64,000 nt of DNA from Cytobacillus massiliigabonensis (GTDB taxonomy: Bacteria; Bacillota; Bacilli; Bacillales; Cytobacillaceae). Made by a program: the position numbers and the translations under genes. Shown one piece after another: positions 34,590 through 42,469 of the stretch. The notes beneath the pieces are model-generated. The model did no database searches, had not been told where the DNA came from, and saw only the letters and a list, made by a program, of their open reading frames with translations. The stretch covers positions 1,257,377-1,321,376 of the forward strand of contig NZ_LT904904.1 of the NCBI RefSeq assembly GCF_900199725.1, written 5' to 3'. The stretch's first letter is position 1. Every line of letters starts with the position of its first letter.

Positions 34590-35429
34590 ATGAGAAGAAC
34601 TAATAATGGATGTTGTGGGCAAGGTGTGGTACAGAATAGTAAGCATGAAGTTTGCCCACCACTGCCTGCATGTCAAGAGGCTAAATCAAAGACCTTATTT
34701 TGTGAAGCTGATCAGTTTGCAGTGGCAGACACAATAGAAGAAACAGTTGTTCTTGCAGATGTATTAATTCAAACATTATCCGAAGCAGATGTACACCTTC
34801 CTGTTCCCGCAAGAGATATTAAACAAATCCGAAAAAATGTAAAATTAACGCAATGTAAAGCCCTTCCAGTTGTTGGTAACCCACTTTTAGTTAAGCTATT
34901 TGTGGAAGGCTATGTACACAAAAATATTCAATTTGTCGATAGCTGCAGCGGATTTGTAAGAGACTTTAATGTAAATGTTCCATTTAAGTGCTTTCAACAA
35001 GTAGAGTTGGCTAACCCTGTTGCTTTTCCTTTCGGTGAATTTAGCGTAAAAAGCAATATTCTTGAAAGAAGACAGCTTGCTAAGGATGGAATGGGTGCTG
35101 ATCGCTGCAATTTTGGTTCCTTAACATTTGAAGTGAATAATGAACCAATTAATTGCAAATTGCTTGCATCAGCTGTGAATCAATGGGATATCCTGCACAA
35201 TTTCGATCAATGGGGACGCTTCAATAAAATCACAGAAAAAATGGAAGTTATTCTAATTTTAAAATTGACTCAAAGACAACAAATTGTAGCCGATGGAGCA
35301 GGGGCTCCTGGAGCTGCTGGAGATCTTTGTGAACCGGAAGTAACTGATTTAAAGACATTGGATACAATTCAAACGGAAGCAACACCACTAAATGTTTGGG
35401 AAAAGTTTAAAAACATTACAGGTCAATAA
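34590..35429 (+). CDS. SPOCS-like spore surface protein (CsxC-type)
   Basis: A 279-residue protein I place with spore-coat or exosporium proteins of the CsxC / DUF3794 (SPOCS) type. AAGGAGTGG precedes ATG 34590. Cys-rich N-terminus (NGCCGQG, CPPLPAC). The core from about residue 52 reads VVLADVLIQTLSEADVHLP, RDIKQIRKNVKLTQCKALP and KLFVEGYVHKNIQFVDSC, followed by VNVPFKCFQQVEL. The C-terminal part KITEKMEVILILKLTQRQQIV mirrors the gene at 36905. No signal peptide or membrane helix. The family is found on spores of Bacillus and Clostridium; the cotY/cotZ-type gene nearby supports this. Family name is from memory; the fold similarity among the three local genes is seen directly. Confidence 0.7.
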   Translation: MRRTNNGCCGQGVVQNSKHEVCPPLPACQEAKSKTLFCEADQFAVADTIEETVVLADVLIQTLSEADVHLPVPARDIKQIRKNVKLTQCKALPVVGNPLLVKLFVEGYVHKNIQFVDSCSGFVRDFNVNVPFKCFQQVELANPVAFPFGEFSVKSNILERRQLAKDGMGADRCNFGSLTFEVNNEPINCKLLASAVNQWDILHNFDQWGRFNKITEKMEVILILKLTQRQQIVADGAGAPGAAGDLCEPEVTDLKTLDTIQTEATPLNVWEKFKNITGQ

Positions 35430-35481
35430 TGATCAATGAATGAAGGGGTGCTGTAATTGAATGCACCCCTTTCACTAATTT

Positions 35482-36852
35482 TTACAGGAAAGGTTCAAGT
35501 GAATGAACGTCTATATATTGTTTCTGCAAGAGATCAATTGATAATTGGATGCTGCCTTTAATATGGAGAAAGGATGTTTTTTTCTCTGAGCTAATCTCCT
35601 TATGCCAAGTAATGCTCGTGCTGCGCAGCTCAAACTCTATGTCATCAGCAAAAACTTGTTCACATGTTTGGTGGACGCTGATTTCATTTTCAAGTGGAGA
35701 TGAAAACAAAAATTCCCTTTGGTTGCTTATAGGCAAAATAGGCGGAGAGATCCAATGAATGTTTGCGAATTTTTTCCATGAAATAGGAATCTTAAGGTTA
35801 CAAATATCGCGAGAAGGATCATCCTTTACATATTCAATATTAGCTATTAATGTTCCGTTCAATACTAAAGTATCTGAAGGGAAAAGGATATGACAATCGA
35901 AAGATGGACTGGACCATTCAATTTTTGTTACATTGACTGTTGGCTTTAGTAAATCGAAGGATTCCCAAATTTCAGTATTTATGTCTACTTTAGCAAGCAA
36001 AATTGGGAACTTTACTATTTTTTTTTGTGCGTTCATGGTTGGAGTGTTCTTGTACTGTGTAAAATGGCTAGGTATATTTGTGTCATCACTAATGATGGAA
36101 GATTCCTCTAATGAAAGATAAGGTTTATCCTGTTCAGAGAAACGTTCTTCTTCTAAGATAGGAAATTGCTCCTTTGCTGCATGAACATCCCTTAGCATGG
36201 AGGAAATTCTTTCAAGAATTGTCGGAAGATCTTTTTGCTCTGTTGGAGGTTCTAACAGCTGATCTAGATTGGAAAATGATTCATCCAGGATGAAAAATTC
36301 ATCATCTGGACTAGCTTCTTCTAGTATTGATGTATGAAAAGGGGAATCTTCTTTAATAGTAGAAGAGTCATTATTTTGTATGGAAAAAGATTCATCCTGT
36401 TTTTCAAAAATCAATTCGTTTAAAGGTTCCTCATCGCTGATATCTGAAGATTCCTGGAACAAAGCCTCATCGATTATACGGTCAATATCCTTCTCTTGTA
36501 TTGCATCTTCTTTACTTCTTGCAGCCTCTTTGTATATCAAATGTGATTCTCTGTTCATAGGCGAAGTTGGAGTCAGCAGCGAAGATTTTTTCTCCTTTCT
36601 TTGAACAGAAGTATTATTTAATTCCTCTCTGCTTTCCTCCTCATTATTTAATAGATCCTCTTGTTTGAATTCAAAATCGGCATTTGCTTGCTCCATTTGA
36701 TTTTTAGTCATAATCGGAGGAGGATATATTAAGGGATTTGAGGTAATTTGCTGATTATTTTTACTGTAGATTGAACCATATGAATGAACATTAGATTTAC
36801 GATGAGTACTGATATTGTTTATTTTTTTCATCACTTCTGGAAGGTGATGCAT
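35482..36852 (-). CDS. Large SPOCS-like spore protein with acidic repeat-rich N-terminus
   Basis: A 456-residue protein. The first about 290 residues are low-complexity, rich in Glu, Ser, Asn and Asp, and probably disordered. The C-terminal about 170 residues hold the same domain as the neighbours: FPILLAKVDINTEIWESFDLL, VTKIEWSSPSFDCHILFP, DTLVLNGTLIANIEYV and LHIKGSIQLSIDLLQKQYIDV. The start ATG 36850-36852 follows GGAGAGG on the minus strand. It lies 52 bases downstream of the 36905 gene, so they are probably one unit. It resembles the BC_2427-type proteins of the B. cereus group, from memory. The convergent gene at 34590 ends 52 bases away. Confidence 0.65.
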   Translation of the reverse strand: MHHLPEVMKKINNISTHRKSNVHSYGSIYSKNNQQITSNPLIYPPPIMTKNQMEQANADFEFKQEDLLNNEEESREELNNTSVQRKEKKSSLLTPTSPMNRESHLIYKEAARSKEDAIQEKDIDRIIDEALFQESSDISDEEPLNELIFEKQDESFSIQNNDSSTIKEDSPFHTSILEEASPDDEFFILDESFSNLDQLLEPPTEQKDLPTILERISSMLRDVHAAKEQFPILEEERFSEQDKPYLSLEESSIISDDTNIPSHFTQYKNTPTMNAQKKIVKFPILLAKVDINTEIWESFDLLKPTVNVTKIEWSSPSFDCHILFPSDTLVLNGTLIANIEYVKDDPSRDICNLKIPISWKKFANIHWISPPILPISNQREFLFSSPLENEISVHQTCEQVFADDIEFELRSTSITWHKEISSEKKTSFLHIKGSIQLSIDLLQKQYIDVHSLEPFL

Positions 36853-36904
36853 ATATGAGCATCCTCTCCAATGCCCTCCTCACTTTTCTCTGCTGTATAT
36901 GTCT

Positions 36905-37648
36905 TTAATAATCACAATTATGCTCATCTTTATGTGCTTTCATATGATAAACTTGTACTTGTTGCTTTTGCAGGACTTTAATAATGATATCTATAACCAT
37001 TTTTTCTTCTATTTTTGTGAAAGTACCTTCCCCGAGGTGATATGGCAAAGGGCACCGATCGATCGCTTGATCCCATTCAATAATATGGCTAGAGATTAGT
37101 TCACAGTATGGCAGCTCATTATAAAATTGAGTACTTTCTTGATGAAACTGGGAAAGATCATTCGTTTGCAGTTCTTTGTTTTTTAGACATCCATTAGGCA
37201 GATGCCTAGATACGAGAAAGTCAACTTCATTCCGCATGTTCACCTCTGGCATGTCGGGCTTTGATAAAAAGTCTTTTATTTCTGTTACACATTGAAAAGG
37301 AACATCAACAGTGAGTGAAAGTAGATCGGATGCAATGTTCTTTTTCCTGTAATCTATGTTATTTTTGCATGGGCTTGCATATTGTATATTTTTACGGACA
37401 AATCCTTTTAAAAATAATTTGTTTGTTGGCAATAGAAGTCTGCATTCAGTTAATTTTACATTTTTTTTAATATCTTTAATTTCTAATACGGGTGCTGGAA
37501 ACTTTATTAAGGCATCTACATGTATTTGTACGTCAACCTCAGCTAATACGACCGGTATTTTTGTAAGTATTAAAGGTTGATCATGACAGTCGCAATCAGG
37601 ATTATTATAGGTTAAATGATAGTCATTCATATTATTTTCTTCAGACAT
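36905..37648 (-). CDS. SPOCS-like spore surface protein
   Basis: A 247-residue paralogue of the 34590 product. Matching blocks are PVVLAEVDVQIHVDALIKFP, VLEIKDIKKNVKLTECRLLL, KLFLKGFVRKNIQYASPC, VDVPFQCVTEIKDF and KIEEKMVIDIIIKVLQKQQV. The N-terminus holds CDCHDQP and the C-terminus is rich in His and Lys. The start ATG at 37646-37648 follows GAGGAGGAG. It is upstream of and probably cotranscribed with the 456-residue gene. A spore location is inferred from the family and the neighbouring coat gene; there is no experimental anchor in the sequence. Confidence 0.7.
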   Translation of the reverse strand: MSEENNMNDYHLTYNNPDCDCHDQPLILTKIPVVLAEVDVQIHVDALIKFPAPVLEIKDIKKNVKLTECRLLLPTNKLFLKGFVRKNIQYASPCKNNIDYRKKNIASDLLSLTVDVPFQCVTEIKDFLSKPDMPEVNMRNEVDFLVSRHLPNGCLKNKELQTNDLSQFHQESTQFYNELPYCELISSHIIEWDQAIDRCPLPYHLGEGTFTKIEEKMVIDIIIKVLQKQQVQVYHMKAHKDEHNCDY

Positions 37649-37745
37649 TTGGGCTCCTCCTCAATCTATACTAATTCATCCTATGCAGGATATTAGTTTA
37701 TGTTTCGATTAAGAACCTGGGTTTTTAGGGATCAATAAAAGAACG

Positions 37746-37771
37746 AAGGCCCAATACAAATATTGGGCCTG
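37746..37771 (-). terminator. Terminator after the cotY/cotZ-type gene
   Basis: AGGCCCAATA and TATTGGGCCT are perfect complements around a four-base loop; on the minus strand a T-rich stretch follows. Confidence 0.8.
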
Positions 37772-37786
37772 GCCTAATCAACAAAT

Positions 37787-38356
37787 CTATAAATATACTG
37801 CTGGCAAGCATGTGATCGAACAGAAGCATGAGAGGTCAACATTAATATATATTCCTGTTTTAACTAAATCATCTACCTTTTTGCCGTCAATTTGGCTACA
37901 TGGCGATTTTGGTTCAGTATCATCACATTTTTGATCAGATTTAATGATTAATAATTCAAGCGTTGCACACTTGTCATCAAGATCTTTAATTTTAAAAATG
38001 AACGAAGAAATGCATGCAAACTTTTTCTGTTTTGAATAGGGTGTATACGTTGTGGCTCCAGTGGCTTTAAAAGGTTTGCAGTTGCCGCAGTAAAGTATAA
38101 AAGGGATCGTGTTTTTCTTTCGTTTTTTTTCTTCCTCATATACATCATATGAATGTTTACCATGATGGTCATCTCCAGCTTTTCTCTGTGCTATGAGTAT
38201 CGCATGTAATATTTCTTCCACACAGGTTTCTTTGTCCTTATGATGATCTTTATATGCCTTTTTGTTATACTCTTCGTGGTCAACTTCATCATGATCCCAA
38301 AGATATTCATAACTGTCTCTTTCATATGAACTTTTGCACTTTTTACACATATCCAT
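37787..38356 (-). CDS. Spore coat protein of the CotY/CotZ family
   Basis: A 189-residue Cys-rich protein of the CotY/CotZ/ExsY family, which self-assembles into the coat crust or exosporium basal layer. ATG at 38354-38356 follows AAGGGG; a GTG three codons earlier overlaps that site. Family features: CVEEILHAILIAQRKA, then TIPFILYCGNCKPFKATG, a domain with FACISSFIFKIKDLDDKCATLELLI, and the C-terminal LVKTGIYINVDLSCFCSITC. The N-terminal part is unusually rich in His, Asp and Tyr (residues 15-45). It is probably transcribed late in the mother cell. Confidence 0.88.
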   Translation of the reverse strand: MDMCKKCKSSYERDSYEYLWDHDEVDHEEYNKKAYKDHHKDKETCVEEILHAILIAQRKAGDDHHGKHSYDVYEEEKKRKKNTIPFILYCGNCKPFKATGATTYTPYSKQKKFACISSFIFKIKDLDDKCATLELLIIKSDQKCDDTEPKSPCSQIDGKKVDDLVKTGIYINVDLSCFCSITCLPAVYL

Positions 38357-38554
38357 ACCTTTCACCCCTTAATAACATGTTCATAAGTAGCATACGGCTA
38401 AACATGCCAAAATGATTGAGTTCTTGTCCATAATGAGTAGATAATTTAGATAGTTATTATGAATGACAAGTACACAATATTGATTGAATCTTTGCACAGT
38501 AAGTCTTCGGTTTTGTATAATGATAAAGAATACATATTAAGGGAGGCGAAACAA

Positions 38555-39640
38555 ATGACGAAATTAGATGCAACGTTAACAATGCTAAAGGATTTAACAG
38601 ATGCAAAAGGGATTCCAGGCAATGAGCGCGAGCCGCGCGAGGTCATGAAGAAATACATAAGCCAATATGCAGATGAGGTAACAACGGATGGACTTGGCAG
38701 CTTAATTGCGAAAAAGACAGGAAAAGAAGATGGTCCAAAGATTATGGTAGCAGGTCACTTGGATGAAGTGGGCTTCATGATCACGAACATTGACGACAAA
38801 GGATTTCTTCGCTTCCAGACAGTAGGCGGCTGGTGGTCTCAAGTCATGCTCGCACAGCGTGTAACTATTGTAACGAGCAAGGGAGAGATAACAGGAGTAA
38901 TCGGTTCAAAGCCACCGCATATTCTGTCTCCAGAAGCACGCAAAAAGCCGGTAGATATTAAAGATATGTTTATAGATATCGGTGCATCTAGCCGTGAAGA
39001 AGCAGCTGGATGGGGAGTAAAGCCAGGAGATATGGTTGTCCCTTATTTCGAGTTTACTGTGATGAATAACGAGAAAATGCTTTTAGCAAAAGCTTGGGAC
39101 AACCGCATCGGCTGTGCGATTGCTATTGATGTGTTAAAAGAGCTGAAAGATGTAGATCATCCAAATGTTGTTTATGGAGTGGGAACCGTTCAGGAAGAAG
39201 TAGGTCTCCGCGGTGCACGTACATCTGCACAAAAAATTGAGCCGGACATTGCTTTCGGCGTTGATGTAGGGATTGCAGGGGATACGCCAGGAGTTACTGA
39301 AAAAGAAGCCCTCAGCAAAATGGGGAAAGGGCCGCAAATTATCCTTTATGATGCATCCATGGTTTCTCATAAAGGATTGCGTGACCTTGTAACAGATACA
39401 GCTGACGAATTGAATATTCCTTACCAATTTGATTCCGTTCCTGGAGGTGGCACAGATTCTGGTGCGATCCATTTAACACATAACGGAGTACCAGCCCTTT
39501 CCATTACTATTGCAACTCGATATATCCATTCACATGCAGCTATGCTTCACCGTGATGATTATGAGAATGCTGTTAAGCTTATTGCTGAAGTAATCAAACG
39601 CCTTGATAGAGAAACGGTTAACAAGATTACATTTGAATAA
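38555..39640 (+). CDS. ysdC: M42 family metallo-aminopeptidase, YsdC-like
   Basis: A 361-residue cytosolic peptidase of family M42 (glutamyl/deblocking aminopeptidase or endoglucanase-like), the same length as B. subtilis YsdC. ATG 38555 follows GGGAGGCG; an upstream in-frame ATG at 38459 has no ribosome site. Metal and catalytic residues: [11 protein letters not shown] (His, Asp), [16 protein letters not shown] (bridging Asp), [12 protein letters not shown] (Glu pair), GVDVGIAGD (Asp), and [15 protein letters not shown] (His). It likely removes N-terminal residues from peptides. The old annotation as an endo-1,4-beta-glucanase is unlikely. Confidence 0.93.
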   Translation: MTKLDATLTMLKDLTDAKGIPGNEREPREVMKKYISQYADEVTTDGLGSLIAKKTGKEDGPKIMVAGHLDEVGFMITNIDDKGFLRFQTVGGWWSQVMLAQRVTIVTSKGEITGVIGSKPPHILSPEARKKPVDIKDMFIDIGASSREEAAGWGVKPGDMVVPYFEFTVMNNEKMLLAKAWDNRIGCAIAIDVLKELKDVDHPNVVYGVGTVQEEVGLRGARTSAQKIEPDIAFGVDVGIAGDTPGVTEKEALSKMGKGPQIILYDASMVSHKGLRDLVTDTADELNIPYQFDSVPGGGTDSGAIHLTHNGVPALSITIATRYIHSHAAMLHRDDYENAVKLIAEVIKRLDRETVNKITFE

Positions 39641-39648
39641 AAAATATT

Positions 39649-39678
39649 AATACCCCGGGGATTCCGGGGTATTTTTTT
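39649..39678 (+). terminator. Terminator after ysdC
   Basis: AATACCCCGG and CCGGGGTATT pair around GGATT, followed by T6. It also separates the convergent sspI. Confidence 0.93.
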
Positions 39679-39709
39679 AAAAAAACGGCAATCAGGCGCC
39701 AGTCTTAAA

Positions 39710-39916
39710 CTATTTCAAACCACTTTCAAGCGTTTGAAGCATCTCTTGCTTATCCTGATCAGAGGAATTTTTCCAAATGACTTCAAATAAAACACCTAAT
39801 CCAGGAAGCATTTTCTCTTCTCCATTTTGGATAGCATCAACTATGGTTTCTTTTAACTCATCCTGAGAATTGCCTGTAACATTGTGTATAATTGCATTGC
39901 GCAAGTTTAAGTTCAT
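39710..39916 (-). CDS. sspI: Small acid-soluble spore protein SspI
   Basis: A 68-residue minor SASP of the SspI family. The sequence [20 protein letters not shown] and [20 protein letters not shown] is characteristic. ATG at 39914-39916 on the minus strand follows GGAGGGAG by nine bases. It is monocistronic and in B. subtilis is made in the forespore. Its location between ysdC and the SpoU methylase gene agrees with B. subtilis. Confidence 0.93.
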   Translation of the reverse strand: MNLNLRNAIIHNVTGNSQDELKETIVDAIQNGEEKMLPGLGVLFEVIWKNSSDQDKQEMLQTLESGLK

Positions 39917-39996
39917 CTGCTCATACTCCCTCCAAATAATCATTTCAATAATATGTTTTCTATTTTCGGATTTATTATGTAAGATATAATAAGAAA

Positions 39997-40112
39997 AGTG
40001 GAGGCGACTGTTTAGCTCCGACAAGCATAAGACGAGCTGGATGGAAGGTTGCTCTTTAACCTTCTAGCCAGATTGGCTTATAGGAAAGAGAGTCTAGCCA
40101 GCCATAACTAGA
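39997..40112 (-). repeat. Dispersed palindromic element, class A (reverse, worn copy)
   Basis: On the minus strand it shows the inner hairpin GAAGGTT-AAAGAGC-AACCTTC, the arm AAGCCAATCTGGCTAGAAGG, and CTTATGCTTGTCGGAGC. The ends are degraded. Confidence 0.7.
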
Positions 40113-40140
40113 CAAAGAAACTAATAAAGGAGGAAGAGTG

Positions 40141-40899
40141 ATGAAGCATATCCACTCAGCAAAAAATCCTCAAATTAAACAATGGAAAAAGCTATTAACG
40201 AAAAAGGAACGGGATAAATCCGGCACTTTTTTAGTGGAAGGTTTTCACCTTGTAGAAGAAGCACTTTTAGGGGATCAAATTATTGAAATTATTATAAGTG
40301 AAAATAAGGACCTTCCCCCAAGCTGGGATTATGGTTCCATTTCTGTAACGGTTGTAACCGATGAAATTATTATGCAGCTTTCTGATACAGAAGCGCCACA
40401 AGGGATTGTAGCGATTTGCCGTTCACAGGAAATAAATATTGAATCGATTAATGGGAAAAAACTTTTATTAATTGATGCCGTTCAGGATCCAGGCAACATG
40501 GGCACAATGATTAGAACTGCTGATGCAGCGGGAATTGATGCTGTTATCGTTGGGGAGGGCAGTGTAGATATTTATAACCCGAAAGTCCTGCGTTCTGCCC
40601 AAGGAAGCCATTTTCATCTGCCAGTCATTAGAGGCAATCTTTTTGATTGGGTAAAGAAGTTGAATGAGGCAGCAATCCCTATATACGGTACAGCTTTGGA
40701 AAATGCGAAAGAGTACACAGATATACATCAAAGCGAAAAGTTTGCTTTAATCGTCGGCAATGAAGGCAGCGGTGTAAATAAAGAGCTATTGGCTGCAACG
40801 ACTGCTAATCTTTATATTCCGATTTTGGGAAAAAGCGAATCATTAAATGTCGCTGTTGCAACTGGAATTCTGCTTTATTCTCTACGAAATAAAAATTAG
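40141..40899 (+). CDS. ysgA: SpoU/TrmH-family RNA 2'-O-methyltransferase
   Basis: A 252-residue SPOUT methyltransferase. The N-terminal L30e-like substrate-binding region (SAKNPQIKQWKKLLTKKERD, GTFLVEGFHLVEEAL) is followed by the SpoU domain with DAVQDPGNMGTMIRTADAAG (motif 1), LIVGNEGSGVNKEL (motif 2) and IPILGKSESLNVAVATGILL (motif 3), which form the knotted SAM site. ATG 40141 follows AGGAGGAAG. The RNA target is not predictable from sequence, though rRNA is usual. It directly precedes the pheST leader, as in B. subtilis. Confidence 0.93.
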   Translation: MKHIHSAKNPQIKQWKKLLTKKERDKSGTFLVEGFHLVEEALLGDQIIEIIISENKDLPPSWDYGSISVTVVTDEIIMQLSDTEAPQGIVAICRSQEINIESINGKKLLLIDAVQDPGNMGTMIRTADAAGIDAVIVGEGSVDIYNPKVLRSAQGSHFHLPVIRGNLFDWVKKLNEAAIPIYGTALENAKEYTDIHQSEKFALIVGNEGSGVNKELLAATTANLYIPILGKSESLNVAVATGILLYSLRNKN

Positions 40900-40921
40900 G
40901 CATTATTTTACCGGAAACTGT

Positions 40922-40950
40922 TTGAAAGTATGCAAAGAATATACTATAAT
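40922..40950 (+). promoter_or_regulatory. pheST promoter
   Basis: TTGAAA and TATAAT are exactly 17 bp apart. Confidence 0.75.
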
Positions 40951-40974
40951 AAACAGCAAATTATATTTATAAAA

Positions 40975-41375
40975 CAATGACGGAGAAAAGTAGCTTGCGA
41001 AAGAACTTTTCAGGGAGAGAATGCCTAGACTGAAAGCATTCTTAAGGGATTGCAAAGGAACATTCACCTCCAGAGTTGACATCGGGACCATTGAAAAATC
41101 GGTGAGAGTTAGATAACTGTCTAGCTCCAGCGGCTAGCCCCTCTTGGGTCTAAGCCAAATCTCCCAGAAAGGTAAAGTACACCTTTCCGTACGATTTGTC
41201 TTATGCTTGTCAGGGCTGAAAGAGCCGTTTCCGCATTTCAATGTAAAGATGTACCGGCTTGTCGCCGTTATCGAAATGAAGCGAATACATAAGCTGTTTT
41301 TTTGCTTTTGTGTTAAAAAGGGTGGTACCGCGAATCCAAAACCTCGTCCCTTTATTGGGAGAGGTTTTTTATTTT
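40975..41375 (+). promoter_or_regulatory. T-box leader of pheST (specifier TTC), interrupted by a repeat element
   Basis: A tRNA-Phe-sensing antiterminator. Stem I spans about 40978-41075, with AGGGAGAGAATGC and GCATTCTT as upper arms and TTC at 41063-41065 in the specifier position (GAACATTCACCTCC). The T-box AGGGTGGTACCGCG is at 41319-41332. The terminator ACCTCGTCCC/GGGAGAGGT with T run lies at 41338-41375. Between stem I and the T-box, at 41119-41244, is a complete class A dispersed element, which makes the leader about 125 bases longer than it would otherwise be. Confidence 0.92.
41119..41244 (+). repeat. Dispersed palindromic element, class A, inside the pheS T-box
   Basis: Runs from GTCTAGCTCCAGCGGCTAGC to GCCGTTTCCGCATTTC. 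The inner hairpin is GAAAGG-TAAAGTACA-CCTTTC. The flanks ATCGGTGAGAGTTAGATAAC and TAAAGATGTACCGGCTT look like one continuous T-box segment; CGGT (41100-41103) and ACCG (41253-41256) could pair across the insertion. Confidence 0.87.
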
Positions 41376-41408
41376 GCCAAAAAACAGAAATTTAAAGGAG
41401 GAAGTAAG

Positions 41409-42443
41409 ATGCAAGAACGTTTAAAGGAATTGCAAACGGAAGCGCTGGAAAGTATTAACCAGGCATCAGATTTAAAAGAACTGAATGATATTCGTGTCTC
41501 TTATTTAGGAAAAAAGGGTCCAATTACGGAAGTCCTTAAAGGAATGGGGAAATTATCTGCTGAAGAGCGGCCAAAAATGGGGGCTCTTGCAAACGAAGTA
41601 AGGGATGCAATCGCAGCCGGTATAGAAGAAAAGCAGAAGCATTTAGAAGAAGCGGCAGTACAGGAGAAGCTTGCGCTTGAGAAAATTGACGTTACACTGC
41701 CAGGCCGTCCGGTTAAAACTGGGAACCATCACCCGTTAACACGCATTATTGAAGAAATTGAAGATTTATTCATTGGAATGGGCTATACGGTAGCTGAAGG
41801 ACCTGAAGTGGAAAAAGATTATTATAATTTTGAAGCACTTAATTTACCAAAGGACCATCCAGCTCGTGATATGCAAGATTCCTTCTATATAACTGAAGAA
41901 ACGCTTCTTCGTACACAAACTTCTCCAGTACAGGCAAGAACGATGGAGAAGCATGATGGAAAAGGTCCTGTGAAAATTATTTGTCCAGGAAAGGTATTCC
42001 GTCGTGATAATGATGATGCCACACATTCCCATCAGTTTATGCAAATTGAAGGTCTTGTTGTTGGTGAAAATATCCGCATGACTGATTTAAAAGGAACGTT
42101 AGAAGTTTTTGCGAAGAAATTATTTGGTGAAGATCGTGAAATTCGTTTGCGTCCTAGCTTCTTCCCATTCACAGAGCCTTCGGTAGAGGTTGATGTGTCA
42201 TGTTTTAAGTGTGGAGGGAAAGGCTGTAACATTTGTAAAAAGACTGGGTGGATTGAAATATTGGGTTCGGGAATGGTTCATCCGAATGTACTTGAAATGT
42301 CAGGTTTTGATTCTAAAAAATACTCAGGCTTTGCATTTGGTATGGGTGTTGAACGAATTGCCATGCTGAAATATGGGGTAGATGATATTCGTCATTTTTA
42401 TACAAATGATGTTCGTTTCTTAAAGCAATTTTCAATTCATGAA
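41409..42443 (+). CDS. pheS: Phenylalanyl-tRNA synthetase alpha subunit
   Basis: A 345-residue class II synthetase catalytic subunit; works as an alpha2-beta2 tetramer with PheT. ATG 41409 follows AAAGGAGGAAG; a longer in-frame reading from 41310 would start inside the T-box. The N-terminal coiled coil covers residues 1-85. Motif 1 region: [19 protein letters not shown]. Motif 2: [21 protein letters not shown]. Motif 3: [18 protein letters not shown] small zinc-like [17 protein letters not shown] insertion lies near residue 260. Confidence 0.96.
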
Positions 42444-42469
42444 TAAGACAAGGTAGAGGAGGAATTTAC

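Noticed and set aside
37356-37580. Plus-strand reading frame opposite the SPOCS-like gene
   Set aside because: It is antisense to a conserved coding sequence and has no ribosome site.
41310-41408. Longer N-terminus for PheS
   Set aside because: The added 33 codons overlap the T-box and terminator; a strong ribosome site lies before ATG 41409.
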